DNA from: CAZZDK01 sp964652235
GTDB taxonomy: Bacteria > Pseudomonadota > Alphaproteobacteria > UBA9219
DNA: 64,000 bases
Assembly (NCBI GenBank): GCA_964652235.1
Contig: CAZZDK010000008.1
Span: forward strand, 15,335-79,334
Direction of reading: 5' to 3'
The position numbers were made by a program, and so were the translations under genes. Each line of letters opens with the position of its first letter. Positions within the stretch are counted from its first letter, which is position 1. Below are positions 1-7,531 of the stretch, in pieces. The notes beneath the pieces are model-generated. The model saw only the letters and a list, made by a program, of their open reading frames with translations, ran no database searches and was not told the origin of the DNA.

Positions 1-289
1 CTGGCGGCTATGGTGGTAGCGGCTGTCCTACCGACATGACTCCGTGATGCCTCCCGTGCGGCGGGGCGGGTGTATCGCCCTCGCATGAAAGAGCAGCGCG
101 GTGCGCGGGGGAATAAAAGTTTGCGGCTGGATATGGGGAGGGGGTATCCAGATGCGTCAGGATGGCCAAACAAGGGGGCGTCACCGTCACGCTGTCACGG
201 CCTCGAAACCCGCTTCTCGACCCCAAACTGTAAGCACAACGGTAAACACAAAGCCTTTACGGTTCCAAACACGGCCTCGAAGGCCGCGT
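1..289. other. Non-coding left flank of integrative element with arm-type repeats
   Basis: No convincing gene is seen. The stretch lies just beyond the 3' end of the integrase. It holds a GTAAGCAC/GGTAAACAC pair at 230-249 that recurs, inverted, at 5384-5402 and as half sites at 5433-5440 and 5524-5533. It also has a cluster of GTCAC words at 178-200 (GCGTCACCGTCACGCTGTC) resembling the clusters flanking the hairpin at 1690-1730. I read these as integrase arm sites and accessory-protein or replication sites. No tRNA or attachment core matching the right end is visible here, so the left junction is probably just outside the window. Confidence 0.5.
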
Positions 290-1573
290 TTAGTGGGTTT
301 GAACTCCCGACTCCACAGCGGCGGCGGTTTCGTTGAGGCCATAAGCGGCATTCAGGTTGTTCATCACGTCGGGGTCTTCGCGCACGGCATGGGTGTAGTA
401 TTTGAGGGTGATCTCCGGCGACGAGTGGCCCGCGATCTTGGCGACCAAGCCGACCTCAACGCCCTGCGCTTGTAGGTAGGATATGGCCATGTGGCGCGTG
501 GCGTAAAGCGAGACCTTGGGCAGACTGACACGCAAGAGCGTCGGATACCACACGCGCATGCGGAAATTGTTGAGGGTCAGGCCCCCATCGGCCTCGGCGG
601 TAGCCTTGCGCCCCTTATGGAACTCGTTGCCCTGCGCCGGAAAGACGCGGTGCAGCTTGCCATCGTGCGTGGGGCAGCGTTTCTGCCAGTCAATCAGCAT
701 CTTCCAAAGAAGGCTGTTGAGCGGAATCTCGCGCATACCCGCATCTGTTTTTGTAAACTCCTTTAGCTCGGCATTCTCGGTTTGCGACCCGAAGATATAG
801 ACGCGCCCTCGTTCGAGATCGACGTTTTTCCAGAGGAGGCCCAACATCTCGCTTGGTCGTACAGCGGTTAAAAGGAGGAAGGCATAATAGACGCCCCACT
901 TTTTGTCGCGCTGGGCTTCTTCGACCAGCAGCTTGACTTGATCCTCGGACAGGAGTTCGCGCCGCTTGCGGCGATAGTTTGCGCCAAGGCGAGATGGCAT
1001 CCGCGCAAGCCGAAAGTCAAAGTCTTCTTCAATCATACGAAAGATGGTTGCAAGGTGCTTGCGGGCGACGCGGGCGCAATAGGGCGTCGAGACGTCATGG
1101 ACGCGCTTGTACCATTGCCGGATTTCCGAGGTTGTGATCTGGTCGATGAGTGTTTCGCCGCCCAGCATGTCGATAAACAAGCTCTTGTCCGCCTTCTTGC
1201 AACCCATTGCGATGCGCCGCCGCTCGTCGCTGGTTCCAATATAGGCTGGGCCGATGATATAGTCATGCGCCATCTGCCTGTAGGATTTTAGCGTGTGCGG
1301 CGTTATCGCGCCTTCTTTGCTCTTGAGCCAATATTCCACGGCGTCTTTCAGCTTAGGCGGCTCCGTCTTGCGCCGCGCCAGTTCTTCGGCTTGCCGGATA
1401 AGGCGGTTCTGTTCCACCTCCGCTTCCTTGCGCGTGTCGTAGCGGCGCATGGTGCGCTTGCCCGTTGCGGGGTCGCGGTAGTGCAGGACATAGCGGTCAT
1501 AGGTAAAGACCTGTCCCTCGCGGTTCTTCTGCCGAACGCGGCGTTTGGTGATATTGGTATGAAGGTTTTGCAT
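290..1573 (-). CDS. Tyrosine recombinase (integrase) of integrative element
   Basis: 427-residue phage-type integrase that would catalyse integration and excision of this element. The N-terminal ~70 residues form a basic arm-binding region, residues 75-190 a SAM-like core-binding domain, and 205-400 the catalytic domain. Catalytic residues visible are R239 (AVRPSE), R360 (LYATRH), H383 (AGHSS) and the nucleophile Y393 (KYYTH). The first His of the usual HxxR motif is Tyr357 here, a tolerated variant. The gene lies at the left edge of the element with arm-like repeats 40-60 bp past its 3' end. Start is the ATG at 1573. Intact in length and motifs, so probably functional. Confidence 0.93.
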   Translation of the reverse strand: MQNLHTNITKRRVRQKNREGQVFTYDRYVLHYRDPATGKRTMRRYDTRKEAEVEQNRLIRQAEELARRKTEPPKLKDAVEYWLKSKEGAITPHTLKSYRQMAHDYIIGPAYIGTSDERRRIAMGCKKADKSLFIDMLGGETLIDQITTSEIRQWYKRVHDVSTPYCARVARKHLATIFRMIEEDFDFRLARMPSRLGANYRRKRRELLSEDQVKLLVEEAQRDKKWGVYYAFLLLTAVRPSEMLGLLWKNVDLERGRVYIFGSQTENAELKEFTKTDAGMREIPLNSLLWKMLIDWQKRCPTHDGKLHRVFPAQGNEFHKGRKATAEADGGLTLNNFRMRVWYPTLLRVSLPKVSLYATRHMAISYLQAQGVEVGLVAKIAGHSSPEITLKYYTHAVREDPDVMNNLNAAYGLNETAAAVESGVQTH

Positions 1574-1639
1574 AGCAGGTCACCTTTGTAATACAAAGAA
1601 TCCAGAAAAGCACGGGAAGGCATAAGCCAACAAGATATC

Positions 1640-1775
1640 GGTGACGAGGTGACGTGACGCTGGGCCTCTGTCGGCTCCCTGCGCTCGGCATATCCCCCCC
1701 CTCCCCATATATAGGGGGAGGGGGGGATATCGAGTGCCTCCGAAGGGCAGATGGAGGGATCGTCACGTCACGCGT
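1640..1775. repeat. Iteron-like GTGACG clusters around a perfect-stem hairpin
   Basis: Between the integrase start and the helicase stop lies a hairpin with 17-base arms (1690-1706 and 1714-1730, C-rich against G-rich, AT loop). On its left are repeated GTGACG words at 1642-1664 and on its right CGTCACGTCACGCGTCA at 1752-1768. GTCAC words also occur at 178-200. Because the neighbouring genes encode a primase and an SF3 helicase, this is a candidate replication origin or regulatory operator for the element. That role is inferred from position and repeat pattern only. Confidence 0.45.
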
Positions 1776-1781
1776 CATGGG

Positions 1782-3578
1782 TTAGAACGGTTTTGGCCAA
1801 GGTAATTTCACCTCACTAAAGTCGGGGAAAGGGATGAAGGTGCAGCGCGTAAGTGACCCACCGGAAAACTTAACTCTAAACTCATTTCCGGTTTTTGCGC
1901 CAACGATCCGCCTTAATGCTGACGCCCACGATCCACCCGCCCATATTGTATCCCGAAACACAACGTCAAGTCCGGCATGATTGTTGGCAACAAGGAACCC
2001 ATCGCCCACAATTTTAATGCCTACACGTTCCAAAGTTTTGTCTATAAATATATCTACATCTTTGTCCGATCCTGACCTTTCACACAAAGAACGTGCTAGA
2101 ATGTCACCGATGGATTCATTATCTTCGATCTGGTGTGTCAAAAGACGATTTAGGCAGTCGTCGGCGTCGTTCTCGTCATGAGCTAGCGCGAGATGATCGA
2201 GCAGGGCTTTGTGTTCCGCAATCACTTCGTCGGCTTCCGCCTCACTTGGAACGTGTTCATGAAGCGCAGCAAACGCACCACCAAACAAGACAGCCATGTT
2301 GGCACGATGGCGGCTTTCCCCGTCCAGCCGCCCTTCGAAAACGTCTATCGCGTCAAGGATCATGTGAACCAAGGACAACATCCGGTGCGCCCACGCACTT
2401 TTTGTTGCTCGTATGCGGCGCAAGCCATTGTCGATCTGCTCTTTCTTCTCGCGGTCGCCTTCGTGCGGCTGTAGTTCGATTTCGACGATACGTGACTGGT
2501 CTGCGTTTGATCCCTTGATCGGGATGATCGCGCCGAGCAAGAAGGTGGCGTACACTTGAAACTGCATCGCTTTGCCTTCCGTCGTTCCTCGTGCGACCGT
2601 GCCTTTGGCCGACGACGAACTGCGGATCAACCGTAAGACGGATTGCATGCGCCCACGGTTATTGTCGCTTTCAAACTCGTCAATGAGGCAGGCCTTGCTG
2701 TCTGCACCGATCAACTGGCGGATGCCTGCTTCCGTGCTGCTGCCTTGAACATCAACGCACAAAGGTGACAGCAACTCAGAGAGTCCATCAATCAGGGTTG
2801 ATTTGCCCGTGTTCTTTGGTCCGTTGAGGAATATGTGGACGCGCCATTTCAGCGCACCGCATAACGGGGCGGTTGCAAGCCAGCCAAGAAGAAGATAGGA
2901 GAGACTTGAGTTCGTCCAGTTAAACAAATCGAGCCACGCTTTGATTTCTTTGGCTGTTATCGCGTTATCCTTCTCGAACTCCGGCAGATCGCCAAAGCGG
3001 ATGTAGGTATAGCTCTTGCTCTGCGGGACGGGGCCGCGAAGGTTCTCAAGAATCCTGTCCCCCTCGCGCCAGATGCCGCTGCCTCGAATCCGGCTTGTTA
3101 CAAAGGCCCCTGCGTTCCGGCATTCACGCATCAGAAGATCGCCTATTGCCTTGCTGTCAAAACCGACAACCACTTTCCCTTTTCGCTTCGGGCAGACGCC
3201 TTCCCAAAACGAAGCGGCGGCCATGCTGCACAATCCTGCTTCTGACATAAGAAAACCCGCCGATGTTGTTGTTAGTAACCTTGTCTTCTGGTCAAGAAAG
3301 ACAAAGTTCCCACTGTCAGTGTAGCCTTGCGGCACGGGGCCTATGTCTCTTGGGTTATACTCGCTTAGCACCACCTTCTTGTTGCCCATGCCTTTCGCCA
3401 AGGCAGAGCGGAACATTTCCGGCAGTTCTGCCAGCGTGTTGCCATTATAGTCGGGCGAGAAAAGTGCGCCCACCATGGAACATGCCAGTTCTTCGTTTTC
3501 TGTTACGCCCGCCAGATTGGCCATGAGACCCAGCGCGGATGCGTGGGTTGCTTTGTTTTGTGTTGCGATGTTGGTCAT
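1782..3578 (-). CDS. P4/D5-type SF3 replicative helicase
   Basis: 598-residue protein with a superfamily 3 helicase core as found in phage P4-like and plasmid primase-helicases. The Walker A motif is GPKNTGKST (about 253-261) and the Walker B is CLIDEFE (about 297-303), followed by an arginine-rich sensor region. The N-terminal ~200 residues resemble the domain preceding the ATPase in such proteins. It follows the prim-pol gene with a one-base stop/start overlap, so primase and helicase are split into two coupled genes rather than fused. Likely unwinds the element's origin. The exact subfamily is uncertain. Confidence 0.82.
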   Translation of the reverse strand: MTNIATQNKATHASALGLMANLAGVTENEELACSMVGALFSPDYNGNTLAELPEMFRSALAKGMGNKKVVLSEYNPRDIGPVPQGYTDSGNFVFLDQKTRLLTTTSAGFLMSEAGLCSMAAASFWEGVCPKRKGKVVVGFDSKAIGDLLMRECRNAGAFVTSRIRGSGIWREGDRILENLRGPVPQSKSYTYIRFGDLPEFEKDNAITAKEIKAWLDLFNWTNSSLSYLLLGWLATAPLCGALKWRVHIFLNGPKNTGKSTLIDGLSELLSPLCVDVQGSSTEAGIRQLIGADSKACLIDEFESDNNRGRMQSVLRLIRSSSSAKGTVARGTTEGKAMQFQVYATFLLGAIIPIKGSNADQSRIVEIELQPHEGDREKKEQIDNGLRRIRATKSAWAHRMLSLVHMILDAIDVFEGRLDGESRHRANMAVLFGGAFAALHEHVPSEAEADEVIAEHKALLDHLALAHDENDADDCLNRLLTHQIEDNESIGDILARSLCERSGSDKDVDIFIDKTLERVGIKIVGDGFLVANNHAGLDVVFRDTIWAGGSWASALRRIVGAKTGNEFRVKFSGGSLTRCTFIPFPDFSEVKLPWPKPF

Positions 3579-4144
3579 TAGAGTAGCCCTTCATGATTTG
3601 AGTTGGTGAGGATTGCGCGCATGATTTCAAACTTCTCCGCCGTGAGGACGGGAAGGTCGTTCAGGTCGCAATCAAGGAGAGGCGTTCCGACCCATTCATA
3701 GGGTTGGCTCGTTTCTGGGTGGAATGTCGGCGGCAACACGCAGATGGAACTCCTTGCGAGAACGTCCAAAATACGTGGCCCCGTGGAAGGGATCGCCGCC
3801 TTCGGTACGTCAAGCTCTGCGCGGACAAAAATGGTCAAACCTTTTTTGCCTTTCTTTGCCGAGATGACTTTGCCGATCATCCGTGAAATCGGCCCGACAT
3901 AACGCTCGTCGTCGATGTCGAGACCGACCAGTTTGTGGGCTTCATTGATCTTGCCCCCACAGGCCAAGGCGATGCCGTGGTCCGCGTACCGCTCCAACCA
4001 TTGTTTGCGGGTCTTCTCCTTTGGGGCTTGGTCGATGTAGTCTTTCCATCCTGTGATGCTGCGTTTTGTACCGCGTGGCACGGGAAGGACTGAATGCCCT
4101 GCCTCCCAATAACGCGGCGCGTGTTCCAAGAAGACGTTAGTCAT
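3578..4144 (-). CDS. Prim-pol domain DNA primase/polymerase
   Basis: 188-residue bifunctional primase-polymerase N-terminal type domain (archaeo-eukaryotic primase fold). Key features are GIALACG (57-63), the metal-binding LDIDD (D75, D77) and the conserved PPTFHPET with H142 followed by the aromatic YEW. I chose the ATG at 4144, which overlaps the end of the HTH gene by 8 bases; a longer in-frame extension upstream would lie inside that gene. Stop overlaps the helicase start, implying translational coupling. Expected role is primer synthesis for element replication. Confidence 0.8.
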   Translation of the reverse strand: MTNVFLEHAPRYWEAGHSVLPVPRGTKRSITGWKDYIDQAPKEKTRKQWLERYADHGIALACGGKINEAHKLVGLDIDDERYVGPISRMIGKVISAKKGKKGLTIFVRAELDVPKAAIPSTGPRILDVLARSSICVLPPTFHPETSQPYEWVGTPLLDCDLNDLPVLTAEKFEIMRAILTNSNHEGLL

Positions 4145-4340
4145 TGGACACCGCCTTGGAGCCGTTGCCGCTCCGCATGATGGAAATGACTTCCGATACT
4201 GAAACAAGCATGCGGCTCTTGCGCAGCTTATAGTGTGGGACAAGTTTTTCGTTGACGGCTTCCAGCAACTGACGGTATTGAACCCCGATTGCTTTAGCCG
4301 CCTGCCGGATCGGCAAGAGGTCGTTTGGTTGTTGAGACAT
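4137..4340 (-). CDS. Small HTH (excisionase/AlpA-like) protein
   Basis: 67 residues with a predicted helix-turn-helix: PIRQAAKAIGVQYRQLLEAV at residues 11-30 followed by a basic wing (KLRKSRML). Excisionase or AlpA-type regulators of integrative elements have this size and layout, and it is the first gene of the replication operon (HTH, prim-pol, helicase). It probably acts as directionality factor and/or transcriptional regulator. Sequence divergence prevents a firm family call. Confidence 0.6.
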   Translation of the reverse strand: MSQQPNDLLPIRQAAKAIGVQYRQLLEAVNEKLVPHYKLRKSRMLVSVSEVISIMRSGNGSKAVSND

Positions 4341-4417
4341 GATCTGTGTTCCTTTAGGCTACGTTGCTGCCATCGCGTGGCATCGCGCCTATAACGCCCA
4401 CAGTTTGATCTGATCTT

Positions 4418-4444
4418 TTATCCCCCAGAGGGTCTGGGGGGGTT
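4418..4444. terminator. Hairpin between element genes
   Basis: CCCCCAGA and TCTGGGGG arms enclose a GGG loop at about 4423-4441, immediately past the stop of the 261-residue gene and upstream of the HTH gene. There is no clear U-tract, so it may be a terminator or an mRNA/operator structure. Confidence 0.35.
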
Positions 4445-4447
4445 GAC

Positions 4448-5233
4448 TTAGTAGTCGCAATCTGCATCAGACGTTTCTGAATACAAGTCGTTTCCCACTG
4501 GGGGAAGCCCCTCTGTATCCCTTTGAACGTCTTTTATGAATAACTTGAGACGATCTGAATCTAATTTATCCCTAAACCCAAGCGATAGAGTGAACCATTC
4601 AATATCTTTTTCGTTGCTGGCCATATTACGAAGAAGTTTTGTTGTCTGTTTTGAGAATTCTTTGCGTGGGTCGAGCTTGCCAATCCATAGGTCTCGCAGG
4701 GATTCTTCGACTTTGTTTGCTATGCTTTCTCTGGACGCATATTGTCCATCCGCTTCTATCTCTGCTTTGTGATGAAGATACCAAAGCGCAAACCACCTTT
4801 TTTCATCAAACTTTTCATCTTCATATGATTTCTTTTCAGTTGGAGCGATTTGCTCGTAATAGGGGGTAAGGGCTTCAACGATTGAGACCGCTTCCACAAA
4901 GGTACCCCATAGCCAAACGAAATATGCATTGAACTCGCGGGCCTTGATGCCTTCCTGAATCTTTGGCAGAAGATCGAGCGCGACGTTAAGATGGTGTATC
5001 AGGTTTTGCTTTAGATCGTTGGTTGGGGGCTCTGCTTTAAGAAACGTTTCTTTCCTCAAGAATGCCCATTTATGTACGTCGAAGAATATCCAACGCGCTT
5101 CGTTTAAGAAATCTTCTGCAGCGAATAGCCTTGCCTCGATCCGTTCCCAAGGGTCGGCCTTTTCGAGCATGTAGTTCCGCATCCAATTCGGCGGCTCTGC
5201 GGGCAAAGTGGTTGTTGAGCGTTTGTGTTTCAT
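4448..5233 (-). CDS. Unknown 261-residue protein, candidate cargo
   Basis: Not recognised. The protein is soluble, mostly helical and highly charged, rich in Trp/Tyr/Phe, with an acidic C-terminus ending SDADCDY. No signal peptide, transmembrane segment or nuclease/ATPase motif is visible. It is the distal gene of the element, next to its right attachment site, where compact integrative elements often carry accessory cargo such as anti-phage or host-interaction genes. It is more AT-rich than the core chromosome. Start is the ATG at 5233. Function unknown. Confidence 0.6.
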   Translation of the reverse strand: MKHKRSTTTLPAEPPNWMRNYMLEKADPWERIEARLFAAEDFLNEARWIFFDVHKWAFLRKETFLKAEPPTNDLKQNLIHHLNVALDLLPKIQEGIKAREFNAYFVWLWGTFVEAVSIVEALTPYYEQIAPTEKKSYEDEKFDEKRWFALWYLHHKAEIEADGQYASRESIANKVEESLRDLWIGKLDPRKEFSKQTTKLLRNMASNEKDIEWFTLSLGFRDKLDSDRLKLFIKDVQRDTEGLPPVGNDLYSETSDADCDY

Positions 5234-5581
5234 GCGAACCCTTGGATTTGGAAATCTGTATCTTGACGCCAGTATATCTGCTGTGTTTGAATTTTTCCAT
5301 GCGGCGGCGCAATGTTTTCGCCCGCACTCTTTCCCACCAAAATTGAACGCGCTACGTCCGACCAGACCGAGGGAGGATGGCCTGTGTTTACCGCGTGCTT
5401 ACCGTTTGCCTCTTCACCTCTGTGCAGGATATGTAAGCACAAGGCACGAGTCGGCAAAATGCTGAAGGTCGAGAACGGCTTTCGAGGGCGCGGAAAAACG
5501 TGCCTTGGCGTGCATCAGAATGTCGGTAAACACAGTATCGTGCATCAATGAAATCAAAGGGTTAGAATGGGCCAAGGTCGG
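5234..5581. other. Non-coding right arm of the integrative element
   Basis: No credible gene. It carries repeats shared with the left end: GTGTTTACCGCGTGCTTAC at 5384-5402 (inverted relative to 230-249), GTAAGCAC at 5433-5440 and CGGTAAACAC at 5524-5533. These are spaced like integrase arm-binding sites leading up to the tRNA-derived core at 5582-5606. Confidence 0.5.
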
Positions 5582-5606
5582 GGGTTCAAATCCCTCCAAC
5601 GGCACC
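5582..5606 (+). repeat. Attachment-site copy 1: tRNA-Leu-like 3' end
   Basis: GGGTTCAAATCCCTCC followed by AACGGCACCA reads as the T-loop, T-stem, acceptor and CCA of a tRNA, best matching tRNA-Leu types. No 5' half (a GCCGTTG acceptor with D- and anticodon arms) precedes it. It is therefore a partial copy left by site-specific integration into a tRNA gene. Bases 5588-5613 recur identically at 5781-5806. Confidence 0.7.
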
Positions 5607-5645
5607 ATTAAAAAAAGCGCCCCTTGGGGCGCTTTTTTTAATGGT
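5604..5645. terminator. Long-stem palindromic terminator after tRNA 3' end
   Basis: A perfect 20-base-arm palindrome starts inside the CCA end (ACCATTAAAAAAAGCGCCCC), has a TT loop, and mirrors exactly to 5645. The U-tract is matched by an A-tract, so it can act in both directions. The mirror continues imperfectly further: 5646-5668 is an inverted copy of the tRNA acceptor/T-arm (GCCGTTG, GGGATTT) with an ACTT insertion. Confidence 0.8.
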
Positions 5646-5780
5646 ACTTGCCGTTGTCGGGATTTAAGCGCCGAAAAAACGGGGGTTCACGACGAGCCAT
5701 TCAAACAGGCGGGCGCGCACGTGTCCGCGCCCGCACAAAATGTAAAAGTTATGGCGAAGGCGCCGTGAGCGCAGCGAACG
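5646..5780. repeat. tRNA-associated repeat, copy A core
   Basis: The core begins with the inverted tRNA fragment, then ACGACGAGCCATTCAA (5689-5704), then an inverted-repeat segment around GCGCACGTGT with CGCACAAAA (5714-5740). The same order occurs on the opposite strand next to tRNA-Glu at 51003-51054. It does not look coding; a reading frame on the minus strand is present but is simply the translation of the repeat. Confidence 0.65.
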
Positions 5781-5806
5781 AAATCCCTCCAACGGCACCA
5801 TTAAAA
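5781..5806 (+). repeat. Attachment-site copy 2
   Basis: 26 bases identical to 5588-5613 (AAATCCCTCC, AACGGCACCA, TTAAAA). Located 10 bp from the 3' end of the second integrase, the usual place of an attachment core for that integrase. It suggests two successive insertions at one tRNA site, or the closing copy of the tRNA-associated repeat. Confidence 0.7.
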
Positions 5807-5814
5807 TCAATATG

Positions 5815-6515
5815 TTAAGCGCATTTCGAAAGGGATGCGCTTTTTTGTTTGGGACTCGGTGTTTGGGACTTTTCGGCTTTTTTATGCGCCGGGGCCTCTG
5901 AAACGACGTCAAAGATAGCCCGTTTCCTGCCGATGGCCTCCACGGCCTCGCGCTGGGCCGTGTCGGCGACGCGGATATAGTTTTGGGTTGTCGCCATGCT
6001 TTTATGCCTGGCTAGCTCTTGAACAACCCGCGCCGGTGCGTGCAGCGCCAAAGCCGTCACATAAGCCGCCTTAAGGTCGTGGAAGCGGTGGCGGCCCTCG
6101 ATTCCAAGTTTCCCCCGCAGCGTTCTCCAGGCCGTTCTGGCGTCTTTTATGGGCCTCGGCGGCGGTTGCGTTCCATCCTTACTCTTTGGCGGCCAGTAGA
6201 GGATGAGGCGACGCTCCCCATGCTCCCTTGCCTGCGCGACAAGGCGGGTGAGGATATCCATTGCCGCTTCATTAGCCGGGACAAACTCGTCCCGTTTTCC
6301 CTTCGTCCTTTCCCCATCGAGCCAGACGCCGCGTCTTTCGAAATTGACGTTGTCGATCGACAACGCGCAAAAGATTTCAGATTTACGAAACCCCATCAAA
6401 ATGCTGAGCGCGATGGCGTCGCGGAGGTGCTGCGGCGCGGCGGCCATCATTTTCCCCAAAAGTTCATCTTCCGGCGGCCGGGCCAGACGTTTAACAGTCT
6501 GCTGAAAAACGCGAG
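5815..6515 (-). pseudogene. Second tyrosine integrase, 5' end lost to IS insertion
   Basis: Catalytic domain of a tyrosine recombinase. Visible are the first Arg in LMGFRKSEIF, the box II segment RFHDLKAAYVT (Lys where HxxR normally has Arg), ARHKSMATTQNYI, and a Lys/Ser-rich tail. The frame runs to the IS inverted repeat near 6496 and then into IS sequence, so the core-binding N-terminus is missing. No integrase N-terminus is visible on the far side of the IS. Probably inactive because of both the truncation and the Arg-to-Lys change. Confidence 0.8.
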
Positions 6516-7531
6516 ATTTGGATAAAACTCGCACCGCCGGCATTTTGGCGCGAGGTTTTTTGGGTAATTTTTGTAGTTTTCTTGATCCGCAAGGCCTGTT
6601 TTCTAACCTTTGGACGGATTCCGCCCTATGCGGCAAGCAGTTTGGGAATGCGGATCAGGTTGTAGGCGATCAGATTTGTCAGGAAGTCTGCGGCGACGCG
6701 GGCGATGCCCCGTTTCCTTGGCTTTGGCTTTCAGCATCTTTTCCGAAGCGCGGCGTTCCGCTGTGCCGGACGCTGTGGTAACGATGCCGCCGACAGCAAG
6801 GCCGTTGCGGTTTTCCATCAAGGCATGCCCCATATAACAGAGCCTGGCTTCTTTGCCCAACGCCTTGCGATAAAGGCGGCTGTCGGGATCCGTCGTGCTG
6901 GCATGTGTGTCGTTTGTGCGTTTCTGTCCGTGAAAGTCCGAGCCGTCACCATCATCGGAACCGTCTTTGGGCTTGAAGCTCTTATGGCTCGCCCATGCTT
7001 CGATCAATGTGCCGTCCACGGAAAAATGTTCGCTTGATAACAAGGGTTCGACTTGCGGATGGCGCAGCAGCGTCGTCATAAATCGCCCGAACACATCGCT
7101 TTCCTGTAAGCGTTCGCGGTTTTTGCTGAACGTCGTTGCCGACCACACCGCCGCATCGGGGGCAAGGCCCACAAACCAGCGAAACAACAAGTTGTAATCC
7201 AGTTGTTCCATCAACTGCCGTTCCGATCGCACGCCGTAAAAGGCCTGCAACAGCAACGCGCTCAACAACTGTTCCGGCGGTATCGACGGGCGGCCCTCAT
7301 CGGCATACATCTTCGCAAATGTCCGGTTCATATCCACCAGAACCGCTCGCACAAGTTCTCGTATCTTGCGCAACGGATGATCCGTGGGCACGCGTTCTTC
7401 CAGCGATATATACGAAAACAGCCCGCCTTGATCCTGAAACCTCCCGCGCATCGCCTTGCCCCCCCGTTGTTGTCTCAACAACAGAGAATCACATCGCCAC
7501 GCCTAAATCGAGGAGTTTTTCAGCAGACTGC
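6496..7531 (-). mobile_element. IS5-family insertion sequence, internally deleted
   Basis: Bounded by 16-bp perfect inverted repeats CAGTCTGCTGAAAAAC at 6496-6511 and its complement at 7516-7531, with similarity extending further inward. Flanks read TTAA on the left and CTAA on the right, close to the YTAR target preference of this group. Only one transposase frame is present and it has an internal deletion, so the copy is non-autonomous. Confidence 0.82.
6626..7481 (-). pseudogene. IS5-type transposase with internal deletion
   Basis: The N-terminal ~260 residues show an IS5/DUF772-type transposase (DHPLRKIRELV, QLLSALLLQAFYGVRSERQL, the catalytic region FSVDGTLIEAWASHKSF). After AKAKETGHR the frame changes. 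The sequence in another frame reads GIARVAADFL and NLIAYNLIRIPKLLAA up to a stop at 6626, which is the normal C-terminus of the family. The segment between, which should carry the last catalytic Glu, is missing. The expected start is MRGRF, about ten codons inside the longest frame. Confidence 0.8.

Noticed and set aside
5534..5606. A complete tRNA-Leu at the first attachment copy
   Set aside because: Only the T-arm, acceptor and CCA are present; the 70 bases upstream do not form D- or anticodon arms and lack the GCCGTTG 5' acceptor.
5664..5912. An 82-residue gene over the attachment copies
   Set aside because: It spans the repeat and attachment core and has no start signal; its sequence is just the repeat translated.
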